Source: Betaproteobacteria bacterium (GTDB lineage Bacteria > Pseudomonadota > Gammaproteobacteria > Burkholderiales > Usitatibacteraceae). From it: 64,000 nt of DNA. The position numbers were made by a program, and so were the translations under genes. The notes under the pieces were generated by a model. The model made no database searches, was not told where the DNA came from, and saw only the letters and a program-made list of their open reading frames with translations. The DNA lies in the NCBI GenBank assembly GCA_016711875.1, contig JADJSD010000001.1, positions 1-64,000 on the forward strand, given 5' to 3'. Positions 20,354-27,598 of the stretch are shown in pieces. Position 1 is the first letter of the stretch. The number at the start of each line of letters is the position of its first letter.

Positions 20354-22101
20354 CCTTCGCTCCCCGGCGAGGCGACGCGCGCTTCGGTCGCGGGCCTGGC
20401 GGGGACCTTGGCCTCGTGGGCGGGCTGCGCATCCGGAGGCACCGACATCATGCGAAGGGCCGCGCCCATCACGGAGGAGAACACGGGCGCGGCCACGTCG
20501 CCGCCGTAGTGCTTGCCGGCGCCGGGCTCGTCGATCATCACCGCGACGATGTAGCGCGGGTCCGACACGGGGCCGAAGCCCGAGAAGGACGAGACGTACT
20601 TCTTTTCCGCGTAGCCGCCGTCCTCGGGCTTGTGGGCCGTGCCCGTCTTGCCGGCGATGCGGTAGCCCGGGACGGCCGCACGCGGTGCCGTGCCACCGGG
20701 GCCGACGGCCATCTCCATCATGCGTGCGACCTCGCGGGCCGTCTCCTTCGACACGAGCGGCTTGCCGATGGGCATCGCGTCGCGCCGCACGAGCGAGAGC
20801 GGCAGCAGGTGGCCCTCGCCGGTGAAGATCGTGTAGGCGCGCGCGAGCTGCAGGAGCGAGACCGACATGCCGTGGCCGTAGGCCATCGTCGCCTGCTCGA
20901 TGGGCTTCCACGTGGTGCCGGGGCGCAGCAGGCCCTTGGCCTCGCCCGGAAACCCGGTCTGCGGCACCGCGCCGAAACCGAGCTCGCGGTAGAAGCGTTC
21001 GACGCGCACGGCCGGCATCTGCAGCTGGATGCGCGCCGTGCCCACGTTGGAGGATTTCTGGATGACCTGCGCGACCGAGAGTGCGCCGTGCGGATGCGCA
21101 TCGTTGATCGACCAGCCGCCGATCATGAGGGGCCCGGCGGATTGCACGATGGTGTCCGGCTTCACGATCCCGTCCTCGAGGGCGGCGGCGATGGTGAAGG
21201 GCTTCATCGTGGAGCCGGGCTCGAAGATGTCCGTGACCGAGCGGTTGCGCGTCTGCCGGCCCGTCACGTTGGCGCGGTTGTTCGGGTTGTAGTCCGGCTG
21301 GTTCACGAGCGCGAGCACCTCGCCCGTGCGCGCGTCGAGCATGACGAGCGAGCCGCCCTTCGCCTTGTTCTGCTCGACCGCGGCCTTGAGCTCGCGGTGC
21401 GCGAGGAACTGCAGGCGCTGGTCGATGGACAGCACGAGCGCCTTGCCGTCGCGGGGCACCTTGAGGCTCTCCACGTCCTCGACGATGCGGCCCTTGCGGT
21501 CCTTGATCACCTTGCGGCTGCCCGGCACGCCCGCGAGCCACTGCTGCTGGGCGAGCTCGATGCCCTCCTGGCCGCTGTCGTCGATGCCCGTGAACCCCAC
21601 CACGTGCGCCATCACCTCGCCCGCGGGGTAGAAGCGACGGTATTCGCGCTGCTGGAAGACCCCGGGAACCCCCAACGCCACCACTTTCGCCGCCTGCTCG
21701 GGCGAGATCTGGCGCTTCACCCAGGCGAACTGGCGATCCTTGTGGGCAACTTTCTGGCGGATCTCCGCGGGCGTCATGCCGAGGGCCTTCGCCAGGGCGC
21801 GCATCTGCGCCTCGCTCGGCTCGAATTCGTCCGGCGTCGCCCAGATGGACTCGACCGGCGTGGAGATGGCGAGCGGCTGGCCGTGGCGATCCTTCACCGG
21901 CCCGCGCGAGGCGGGCATGTCGACGATGCGGCCGTAGCGCGCCTCGCCCTTGGCCTGCAGGAAACTGTGGTCGAAACCCTGCAGCCAGAACGCCCGGCCC
22001 GCGAGCACGAGGAAGCCCAGGCCCGCGAGCCCCAGCACGAAGCGCGAGCGCCAGCCCTCCAGGCGCAGGCGCAGTTCGGGCGTGCGCTTCTCGAACCTCA
22101 T
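20350..22101 (-). CDS. ftsI: Septal transpeptidase FtsI (PBP3)
   Basis: FtsI is the class B penicillin-binding protein that cross-links septal peptidoglycan. The start is the ATG at 22101, overlapping the ftsL stop in an ATGA. The 583 residues show one N-terminal membrane segment (about 20-40), the pedestal blocks ASRGPVKDRHGQPLA and RRFYPAGEVMAHVVGFTG, and the three active-site motifs in order: STMK in EPGSTMKP, SSN in QKSSNVG and KTG in AGKTGTA. The alanine- and proline-rich tail (PARPATEARVASPG) is unremarkable. Confidence 0.97.
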   Translation of the reverse strand: MRFEKRTPELRLRLEGWRSRFVLGLAGLGFLVLAGRAFWLQGFDHSFLQAKGEARYGRIVDMPASRGPVKDRHGQPLAISTPVESIWATPDEFEPSEAQMRALAKALGMTPAEIRQKVAHKDRQFAWVKRQISPEQAAKVVALGVPGVFQQREYRRFYPAGEVMAHVVGFTGIDDSGQEGIELAQQQWLAGVPGSRKVIKDRKGRIVEDVESLKVPRDGKALVLSIDQRLQFLAHRELKAAVEQNKAKGGSLVMLDARTGEVLALVNQPDYNPNNRANVTGRQTRNRSVTDIFEPGSTMKPFTIAAALEDGIVKPDTIVQSAGPLMIGGWSINDAHPHGALSVAQVIQKSSNVGTARIQLQMPAVRVERFYRELGFGAVPQTGFPGEAKGLLRPGTTWKPIEQATMAYGHGMSVSLLQLARAYTIFTGEGHLLPLSLVRRDAMPIGKPLVSKETAREVARMMEMAVGPGGTAPRAAVPGYRIAGKTGTAHKPEDGGYAEKKYVSSFSGFGPVSDPRYIVAVMIDEPGAGKHYGGDVAAPVFSSVMGAALRMMSVPPDAQPAHEAKVPARPATEARVASPGSEG

Positions 22102-22385
22102 TTCCTCGACTCCGGGATCGCGGCGGGGCCGGCGATCACGCGCGTGGAGGCCGGGTCGGGCAGGCGCATGCCCAGGGATTTCGAGGCGATCGCCTCGACG
22201 CGCTTGTGCGTGGCCCACGTGCCCTGCTCGAGCTGCAGCTGCGTCCACTCCTCGTCGAGCTTCTTGGCCGCGCCCTGCGCCTGTTCCAGGTCGATGAAGA
22301 GCTTGCGAGCGCGGTGCTGCGAGGTGATCACCGCGAGGGCGCACGCGATGAGCAAGACGAGCAGGACGGCGTTGAGGCGGGCCAT
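22098..22385 (-). CDS. ftsL: Cell division protein FtsL
   Basis: FtsL is a small bitopic protein that forms the FtsQLB complex. The start is the ATG at 22385 (MARLNAVLLVLLIACALAVI), 10 bp after the rsmH stop. The 95 residues have a membrane segment (about 3-22) and a periplasmic helix with the heptad-like LFIDLEQAQGAAKKLDEEW and the RVEAIASKSLGMRLPD block common to the family. Sequence conservation in FtsL is low; position between rsmH and ftsI supports the call. Confidence 0.92.
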   Translation of the reverse strand: MARLNAVLLVLLIACALAVITSQHRARKLFIDLEQAQGAAKKLDEEWTQLQLEQGTWATHKRVEAIASKSLGMRLPDPASTRVIAGPAAIPESRK

Positions 22386-22395
22386 GGTCCGGGGC

Positions 22396-23322
22396 TCAGG
22401 CGGGCGAGCGTTCCGCGACGCGCAGCGTGGCGCTGCGGGCGCGGGGATTCGCGGCGACCTCGGCATCCGAGGGGCGGATGGCGCGGCCGACGAGGTGAAG
22501 GCGCGGCTCGGGCAGCTCCGAGGCGCGCACCGGCAGGCCCTTCGGCAGGCGGTCGGAGGTCGACTGGTCGCGAAGGAAGTGCTTCACGATCCGGTCCTCG
22601 AGCGAATGGAAGCTGATCACGGCGAGGATTCCACCGGGCTCGAGGAGGTCGACCGCCTGCGGGAGCGTCATCTCGAGCTCCGCAAGCTCTTGATTGACGT
22701 GAATCCGAAGAGCCTGAAAGGTCCGGGTCGCCGGGTGCTTGCCCGGCTCGCGCGTGCGAACCGCGAGACCCACGACCTCGGCAAGTTGCCGGGTGGTCCG
22801 GAAAGGCTCGCGGCCCCTTGCCGCAACAATCGCTCCTGCAACCTGTTTAGCAAACCGTTCTTCCCCATAGGTCGAGATCACCTCCCTGAGTTCTTCTTCT
22901 GTGGCCCGGTTCACCCAGTCCGCCGCGCTTTCCCCCCGGGTCGGGTCCATGCGCATGTCGAGCGGTCCATCGTTCGCGAAGCTGAAGCCGCGCCCCGGCT
23001 CGTCGAGCTGGGGCGAAGAAACGCCGAGGTCCAGCAGGACCCCGGCGAGACGGGTGACGCCGCGGGAGGCGAGCTCTCGCGTCATCGTGGAAAAGCGCGC
23101 ATGGATCAGCTCAAGACGTCGATCCGCTCCCGCGTGATGCGCAATCGCCGCGGGGTCCTGATCAAAAGCGAAAAGTCTTCCGCGAACACCGAGCCGGGCG
23201 AGGATGGCCGCGCTGTGCCCGCCGCGGCCAAAGGTGCCATCGACGTACATTCCGTCGGGACGGACTCGGAGGGCGTGGACGGCTTCTTCGAGGAGAACCG
23301 GGACATGGACGACCTCACTCAC
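22396..23322 (-). CDS. rsmH: 16S rRNA m4C1402 methyltransferase RsmH (MraW)
   Basis: RsmH methylates N4 of C1402 in 16S rRNA, with S-adenosylmethionine. The start is a GTG at 23322 (SEVVHVPVLLEEAV), the usual N-terminus. The 308 residues include VDGTFGRGGHSAAIL (SAM-binding), FDQDPAAIAHH, GVLLDLGVSSPQLDEPGRGFSF, and the C-terminal VISFHSLEDRIVKHFLRD. Length and position after mraZ fit the family. The gap to mraZ is 84 bp. Confidence 0.97.
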   Translation of the reverse strand: MSEVVHVPVLLEEAVHALRVRPDGMYVDGTFGRGGHSAAILARLGVRGRLFAFDQDPAAIAHHAGADRRLELIHARFSTMTRELASRGVTRLAGVLLDLGVSSPQLDEPGRGFSFANDGPLDMRMDPTRGESAADWVNRATEEELREVISTYGEERFAKQVAGAIVAARGREPFRTTRQLAEVVGLAVRTREPGKHPATRTFQALRIHVNQELAELEMTLPQAVDLLEPGGILAVISFHSLEDRIVKHFLRDQSTSDRLPKGLPVRASELPEPRLHLVGRAIRPSDAEVAANPRARSATLRVAERSPA

Positions 23323-23406
23323 GGTGGGAAAGACGGTGGCGCCCCGGGAACCGAGGGGCCGCTGCTCGTGCTGCTTCAGGCTCGGAACCCCGGATCACCG
23401 GGCGCC

Positions 23407-23853
23407 TCACAGCGAGAAGTTCTCCATCCCCGGGGGCAACACGGGGTTGCCGCCGGCGGTGAGACGATCGAGCTGCTGCTGCCAGTGCTCGAGGTCCCAG
23501 ATTTCGTAGTAGCTGCCCTGCCCGATGAACATCACGCGCTTGTCGATGCCGGCGAACGCGCGCAGCTCGGGTGAAACGAGGAGCCGCCCGGCGCCGTCGA
23601 GCGAGAGCTCTTCCGCGAAGCCGACGAGCAGTCGCTTCCAGGGGCTGGAGGCGGGGTTGAGGCTGGGGAACGCCATGATCTGCGCACGCACCGGCTCCCA
23701 CGCGGGTGCGGGATACACGAGCAGGCACTTGTCGGGGTGGGCCGTGAGGACGACCGGAACCGTCCCGCCCTGCGTCAGGGGATCGCGAACGCGCGTCGGC
23801 ACCGCCAGGCGGCCCTTCGCGTCGAGATTGATCTGTGATGCCCCCTGGAACAC
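23407..23853 (-). CDS. mraZ: Transcriptional regulator MraZ
   Basis: MraZ is a DNA-binding protein with AbrB-like fold that regulates the dcw operon at its own promoter. The start is set at the GTG at 23853 (FQGASQINLDAKGRLAVPTR), preceded by GGGGAG at good spacing; the frame runs 27 codons further up, through the MraZ boxes, which argues against the longer form. The two SpoVT/AbrB-like halves are visible: INLDAKGRLAVPTR near residues 7-20 and LSLDGAGRLLVSPELR near 83-98. The 148 residues fit the family. Confidence 0.96.
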   Translation of the reverse strand: MFQGASQINLDAKGRLAVPTRVRDPLTQGGTVPVVLTAHPDKCLLVYPAPAWEPVRAQIMAFPSLNPASSPWKRLLVGFAEELSLDGAGRLLVSPELRAFAGIDKRVMFIGQGSYYEIWDLEHWQQQLDRLTAGGNPVLPPGMENFSL

Positions 23854-23898
23854 CCGGCTCCCCCTTTTGGGGACAAACCGATCGGCCGGACCCGCCAG

Positions 23899-23925
23899 CC
23901 CAATCGGTTTTCCCAATTTTTCCCA
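23899..23925 (-). promoter_or_regulatory. MraZ-binding repeats (three TGGG boxes)
   Basis: On the minus strand TGGG occurs at 23925-23922, 23915-23912 and 23902-23899, the first two 10 bp apart and the third 13 bp further. In E. coli and Mycoplasma MraZ binds direct TGGGN repeats spaced 10 bp, so this is the expected autoregulatory site. It lies just after the -10 hexamer, where bound protein would block transcription. The stretched spacing of the third box is odd. Confidence 0.7.
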
Positions 23926-23934
23926 CTTCTGCAC

Positions 23935-23963
23935 ACTCTAGAGATCGCGCCGAGGGGCGTCAA
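23935..23963 (-). promoter_or_regulatory. Promoter of the dcw operon
   Basis: The minus strand reads TTGACG (23963-23958), a 17-bp spacer and TAGAGT (23940-23935), close to the sigma-70 consensus. The start of transcription would be near 23928, beside the MraZ boxes. All dcw genes down to ftsZ run in this direction with few gaps, so it is probably the main promoter of the cluster. Confidence 0.65.
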
Positions 23964-24143
23964 GGGGTAATTCGGAGATTTTTTGTTGTGCGACAGGGAC
24001 TTAGGTGCGGTTCAGGTACGCTTTTCGGATTTTACGATAGTCAATAAAATCAATAATTTACAAAACTTAGTGAATGTCGTTTCACAGAGTTAGTGACTCC
24101 TCGCCTCGCCGGGGGCGAAAATGGGCTGCATGGAGATATCCAC
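23964..24143. promoter_or_regulatory. AT-rich divergent intergenic region between mraZ and the phosphatase gene
   Basis: About 180 bp with strikingly low GC in the middle (24020-24075). It holds an inverted repeat GATTTTA (24028-24034) / TAAAATC (24045-24051) and a direct repeat TTAGTGA at 24067-24073 and 24090-24096. These look like protein-binding or promoter sites for the rightward phosphatase gene and perhaps a second dcw promoter, but no clear -35/-10 pair can be assigned. Confidence 0.4.
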
Positions 24144-24794
24144 ATGACGCGCTGCAACATGAGCATCGGTCTCCTGGCCGCGATCGCCCTTCTCGCCGGG
24201 TCCGGAGCAGTCCCGGCCGAAGTGCGTTCCTCGAGCCCGGACCCCGCGCACGTCCTCGAAGGCGCCGCGCTCGTGGGGGCGCTGCGCGCCGGCGGACTCA
24301 CGCTCTACTTCCGCCATACCGCGACGGATTTCTCGCAGAACGACGCCGCGATGAAGGGCTACGACGAGTGCGCGTTGCAGCGGAACCTGTCGGAGGAGGG
24401 CCGGCGCCAGGCCCGAGCCATCGGCGACTGGGTGCGCCGGCTGTCGCTTCCCGTCGGCGAGGTGATCGCGAGCCCCTTCTGCCGGACGATGGAAACGGGC
24501 CGCCTGATGTTCGGGCGCGCCGAACCCTCGACCGTAGTGCGCGGCTACGAGGGAACCTCGTCCGCCAACGCCGACTACACGAAGCTCGCCTCACTGCTTT
24601 CCTCGCCACCGGCGAAGGACGGCACGCTGCGCATGATCACCACGCACGGAAATCCCTTCCGCGCCATCGCCGGGCCGCCGCATCTCGACGAGGGCGAGGC
24701 GGCCGTGCTCAAACCCCTGGGGAATTCGTTCGCGGTGGTCGCGCGCATCAAGGCGGGCGACTGGGAGAGGCTCGCGGCAACCGATCCGAGGTGA
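24144..24794 (+). CDS. Exported histidine phosphatase family protein
   Basis: The start is set at the ATG at 24144 (MTRCNMSIGLL), with GGAG 8 bases before it; an earlier in-frame start at 24093 would spoil the signal peptide. The 216 residues begin with a Sec signal (hydrophobic 6-20, likely cleaved after a VPA-type site), so the protein is periplasmic. The phosphatase fold shows the catalytic RHT in LYFRHTATDF (RHG in most of the family), the arginine in ASPFCRTMETGRLMFG and the second histidine in TTHGNPFRAI. This is the branch that includes lipopolysaccharide core phosphatases; the substrate is not predictable. It faces away from mraZ. Confidence 0.85.
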   Translation: MTRCNMSIGLLAAIALLAGSGAVPAEVRSSSPDPAHVLEGAALVGALRAGGLTLYFRHTATDFSQNDAAMKGYDECALQRNLSEEGRRQARAIGDWVRRLSLPVGEVIASPFCRTMETGRLMFGRAEPSTVVRGYEGTSSANADYTKLASLLSSPPAKDGTLRMITTHGNPFRAIAGPPHLDEGEAAVLKPLGNSFAVVARIKAGDWERLAATDPR

Positions 24795-24810
24795 TCCCGG
24801 CGCGCCAATG

Positions 24811-24835
24811 AAAAAGGCCCGGCCGAAGCCGGGCC
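24811..24835 (-). terminator. Rho-independent terminator of the leftward 24914-25402 gene
   Basis: On the minus strand GGCCCGGC, a TTCG loop and GCCGGGCC are followed directly by TTTTT. The 8-bp stem with a tetraloop is a textbook intrinsic terminator. It lies 79 bp after the secreted-protein gene and also 17 bp past the convergent phosphatase gene; the T-run only suits the leftward transcript. Confidence 0.85.
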
Positions 24836-24913
24836 CCGCCGGGGAGGCGCTGGACAACTCAGGGACGCTTTGGCGAGCCCGTTCCGCCCGTCGAGGGCAG
24901 CAGGGTCACGGGC

Positions 24914-25402
24914 TCAGGCACGCTTGGTCTTCTGGCCCGCGAGCGCGAGCTTCGGGGAAGCGGCGTTCTTCGCGGTGGCCACTTTCGCCGGCCCCGCCTG
25001 CCTGGCGCTCGCCACCCGCACGGGCGATGCGGACTTCGTGTTCTTCGCGAGCTGCGGCTTCGGCGACTTGGCCGCCGCGACCCGGGTCGCCGGCGCCGCC
25101 TGTTGCTTCGCGACGACCGGGGCGTCCTCGGCGGGAACGGCCTTCGCCTGTTCGATGCCGCCGTCCTCCTCGCGCACGAGGTCCGGAATGTACAGCCCGT
25201 GGATCATGCGGGTGCGCTCGACGTAGCGGCGCAGTTCGCCCGCGCCTTGCGCGGCCTTGTCTTCGATCGCCCGGGCGACGAAGGGGGAGAGATTCGCGGT
25301 CTTCACGGCGATGCGTTGCGGTTCCTGCGCGAATGCGCCGGTGGCCAGGGTCGCGAGAGCGGCGGCTGTGGCGAGCCGAAGGGCGAGGGATCGAGTGTTC
25401 AT
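24914..25402 (-). CDS. Secreted protein of unknown function with Ala/Lys-rich tail
   Basis: The 162-residue product starts with a clear Sec signal peptide (MNTRSLALRLATAAALATLATGAFA, cleavage near 25). A short conserved-looking part follows (about 30-75, with SPFVARAIEDKA and LRRYVERTRMIHGLYIPDL). The second half (85-162) is low-complexity, made of Ala, Lys, Pro and Val, like histone-H1-type or cell-wall-associated tails. It should be periplasmic or outside the cell and strongly basic. I do not recognise a family. It is a single-gene unit with its own terminator. Confidence 0.7.
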   Translation of the reverse strand: MNTRSLALRLATAAALATLATGAFAQEPQRIAVKTANLSPFVARAIEDKAAQGAGELRRYVERTRMIHGLYIPDLVREEDGGIEQAKAVPAEDAPVVAKQQAAPATRVAAAKSPKPQLAKNTKSASPVRVASARQAGPAKVATAKNAASPKLALAGQKTKRA

Positions 25403-25641
25403 GCGCGATGCTCCGGAAGTTGGAATGGACTCGGGATTCCATCCGCGAAATCCCGATGGGACTTCCCTATCAACATCCGTGCCACGCAGGGCAAGCGACT
25501 GATCGGCAAGGGGTTCGCCTTTGAAGGCGCCACCGGGGGAAGCGCGAGCCGTCGGAAACGGTCAGCGGGGGCACCCGGTTCGTCGCCGACAGGCGACGCG
25601 CGAAGCGCCGCACCGATCCGCCATCACTCGGAATCACCATG

Positions 25642-25673
25642 AAAAACGGGTGACGCCGTTCGGCGACACCCGT
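25642..25673 (-). terminator. Rho-independent terminator of the ferritin-like gene
   Basis: The minus strand forms ACGGGTG...CACCCGT with an inner CGCC/GGCG pairing, then TTTTTC. It sits 22 bp after the stop of the 25695-26267 gene. The DNA to its left, up to 25403, holds only small hairpins (25516-25529 and 25581-25598) and no gene that I can support. Confidence 0.8.
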
Positions 25674-25694
25674 CGTCGGGGAACCGCGCGACTT

Positions 25695-26267
25695 TCAGTG
25701 ATGCCCGGGCTTCGGTTCGCGACGCAGGCGGCGTTCGGCGCCGAGCGCGAGCCCCGGGCCGGCCCCTTCCGCGAGGAGCGCCTCCCAGTCGGTGAAATCG
25801 CGCGGCGTGCTCGCCAGGGCGGCCATCACCCAGCGGACATGCTCGACCTCGTCCTGCGCGAGCTGCCCGGCGAGATCGCGAACGCCGGAATCCTTCACCT
25901 GGCCCGCGGCGCGCTCGAACATCTCGACCGCCCGCTGTTCGGCCTTGAGCGCGATCTCGAGCAGCGCGCGGGGCGAGGCGATGTGAAGCACCATGTCGCG
26001 CGGACAGCAGTCGGCGTCGTGCGACTCGAGCCACGCGTACTGGCGGTAGTCGACCTCGGGCAGCGCGAGCCCGCGCGAACGCGCCTCGAGGCGTTCGTAG
26101 TGCTCCTGCTCCAGCACCGCGAGCTTGCCGCACAGCGACGCGAGTTCGTCCTCGCCGCGCTCCCGGAAAGCGGCCTGCAGGTCCCTCAGGGTGCGCGCGG
26201 CCTCGAACTCCACGGCGAGGGCATGGGCAATGAACTCCTCCAGCGTACAACCGGGTCCGATCTTCAT
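25695..26267 (-). CDS. Ferritin-like/rubrerythrin-fold protein
   Basis: The 190-residue protein is almost all helical and shows the spaced Glu/His pattern of a ferritin-like diiron bundle: EEFIAHALAVEFEA (about 10-23), LEQEHYERLEA (about 52-62), EQRAVEMFERAA (about 110-121) and QDEVEHVRWVMA (about 136-147). The ExxH pairs in helices 2 and 4 are the expected metal ligands. It could act in iron or oxidative stress handling; the exact activity is unknown. A CC pair near residues 87-88 is unusual. It is a single-gene unit ending in a good terminator. Confidence 0.75.
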   Translation of the reverse strand: MKIGPGCTLEEFIAHALAVEFEAARTLRDLQAAFRERGEDELASLCGKLAVLEQEHYERLEARSRGLALPEVDYRQYAWLESHDADCCPRDMVLHIASPRALLEIALKAEQRAVEMFERAAGQVKDSGVRDLAGQLAQDEVEHVRWVMAALASTPRDFTDWEALLAEGAGPGLALGAERRLRREPKPGHH

Positions 26268-26428
26268 CGCCGTCGGGCCTTTCCAAGGTCATCGGGAGGC
26301 GCGAGTTTGCTCCCGCCGTTTGGCAAAAGACAAACGGAATTTTCGGCATTCCACAGAGCGAAACAATGCCCCCATGAGCTACGGGGGGATCGGTCCACGG
26401 ACCGGCACGAAACAGCGAAATGGAAATG

Positions 26429-26742
26429 TGAAGCGGGCCGATAAGCGGGATTCTGTTACGGCCTCGCGGCTATGACGGTCATCCCTCTGGGCATGTCGTT
26501 GCCGCCATGCTCAAGCCACCTACCCGCAGGCTCGACGGGCCGCGTCATCGCCTGCCTATTTGGTGTTGCTCCGCGTAGAGATTGCCCGTTTCACCCCCAC
26601 CATCCTTTCGAACGGCAGGACTCGTCTCTGTTGCTCTGATCCTCGCCTCACGGCGGACGGGAGTTACCCGCTACGCTGCCCTGTGGAGTCCCGACTTTCC
26701 TCTGCGCAACCGAAGTGGCGCAGCGACCGTCTGGCCCGCTTC
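26429..26742 (-). ncRNA. rnpB: RNase P RNA, bacterial class A, with a shortened specificity domain
   Basis: RNase P RNA removes the 5' leader of tRNAs. On the minus strand the 5' end GAAGCGGGCC pairs with the 3' end GGCCCGCTTC (P1). Catalytic-core landmarks appear in order: AGACGGTCGC, GAGGAAAGTC, AGGGCAG, CAGAGCAACAGAGA, GAGCAACACCAAATAGG, GGGTAGGTGGCTTGAG and AACAGAATCCCGCTTATCGG. The total is about 314 nt against 377 in E. coli. Compared from memory with E. coli, the missing part falls between GGGTGAAA and CGGAGCAA, where P13 and P14 should be, and the J12/11 segment reads GGTGGGGGTGAAA rather than GGTAAGGGTGAAA. The ends are inferred from the P1 pairing. Confidence 0.93.
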
Positions 26743-26781
26743 ACCCGGCCATTCTACGGGGATGCGGCGGGCGCACCCGCT

Positions 26782-27582
26782 TTATCGCTTCGGCTGGAAA
26801 TGCCGCGCGTCGTCGTAGAAGGACTCGCGCGCGGTGTCCGTGTGCCAACCCGGCACGCCCAGCACCGGCAGGGGCGCCATCGCCCTGGGCGAGGGGAAGC
26901 GCGCCCGGCTGGTGAAATGCAGCGCCACGAGCGCGTCCGCCTGCGCGACGCGCGCCTCGAAGGGCAGCATCGCGAAGAAGTCGTTCACCGGCACGAACAC
27001 GGTCTTCGCGACGATGCCGATGAAGGGATCGAGCGCCTTCTCCGAGAGCGCGTGGCCGAACGGGATGAAGCTCACTTTCGCCACCAGCTCATCGCGCCGG
27101 TGCCAGAAGAGTTCCTTCCACTCGTGATCGACCAGCAGCCGCAGGAGCGCGGGCGAACTCGAGGCCACGATCACGCCGCCCTCGTCGAAGAGCGAGAGCG
27201 CGTCGCGCTCCGGACCGCGCCGCCGCGACTCGCCCTCGCCACCTTCGGCCAGGATCGCCGCGTGCTGCGCGTTGATGGCCGCCTTGGCCTTCGGGAAGGC
27301 CATCCACGCGAGCGCGTTGAAGAGGTCGTGCCAATTCTCCAGCCGCGTCTCGATCTCGCCCGTGCGGGCGATGTGCTCCTCGTAGGTCGGCCGCCCGGCG
27401 TCGCCCGATTCGCGCGGCGTCACGAAGCGGATGGGCAGGCCCTGCGACGTCGCGATGCCCCGGGCGAGCGCCGTCAGGTCATCGGGGGTCGGCCACCGCA
27501 AGGGGTCCAGCTGTGCGATGAGGCCATGCAGGGGCGCGAGCATCGGGGAGCGAAGGCGATCCCGCGCGACCGCCCAATCCAT
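26782..27582 (-). CDS. DUF3025-family protein
   Basis: The 266-residue soluble protein has no signal peptide or membrane segment. The family block ENWHDLFNALAWMAFPKAKAAINAQH (about 82-107) followed by DALSLFDEGGVIVAS is diagnostic of DUF3025, a family of unknown function usually next to pyrC in betaproteobacteria. The gene starts 17 bp after the pyrC stop, so the two probably form one transcript. It ends 40 bp before the 5' end of the RNase P RNA gene. No catalytic role can be given. Confidence 0.85.
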   Translation of the reverse strand: MDWAVARDRLRSPMLAPLHGLIAQLDPLRWPTPDDLTALARGIATSQGLPIRFVTPRESGDAGRPTYEEHIARTGEIETRLENWHDLFNALAWMAFPKAKAAINAQHAAILAEGGEGESRRRGPERDALSLFDEGGVIVASSSPALLRLLVDHEWKELFWHRRDELVAKVSFIPFGHALSEKALDPFIGIVAKTVFVPVNDFFAMLPFEARVAQADALVALHFTSRARFPSPRAMAPLPVLGVPGWHTDTARESFYDDARHFQPKR

Positions 27583-27598
27583 CGCGAAGCCGCGGGAC

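Noticed and set aside
24811..24835. Terminator assigned to the exported phosphatase gene
   Set aside because: The T-run lies on the minus-strand side; on the + strand the stem is followed by CCGCC, so it fits the leftward gene.
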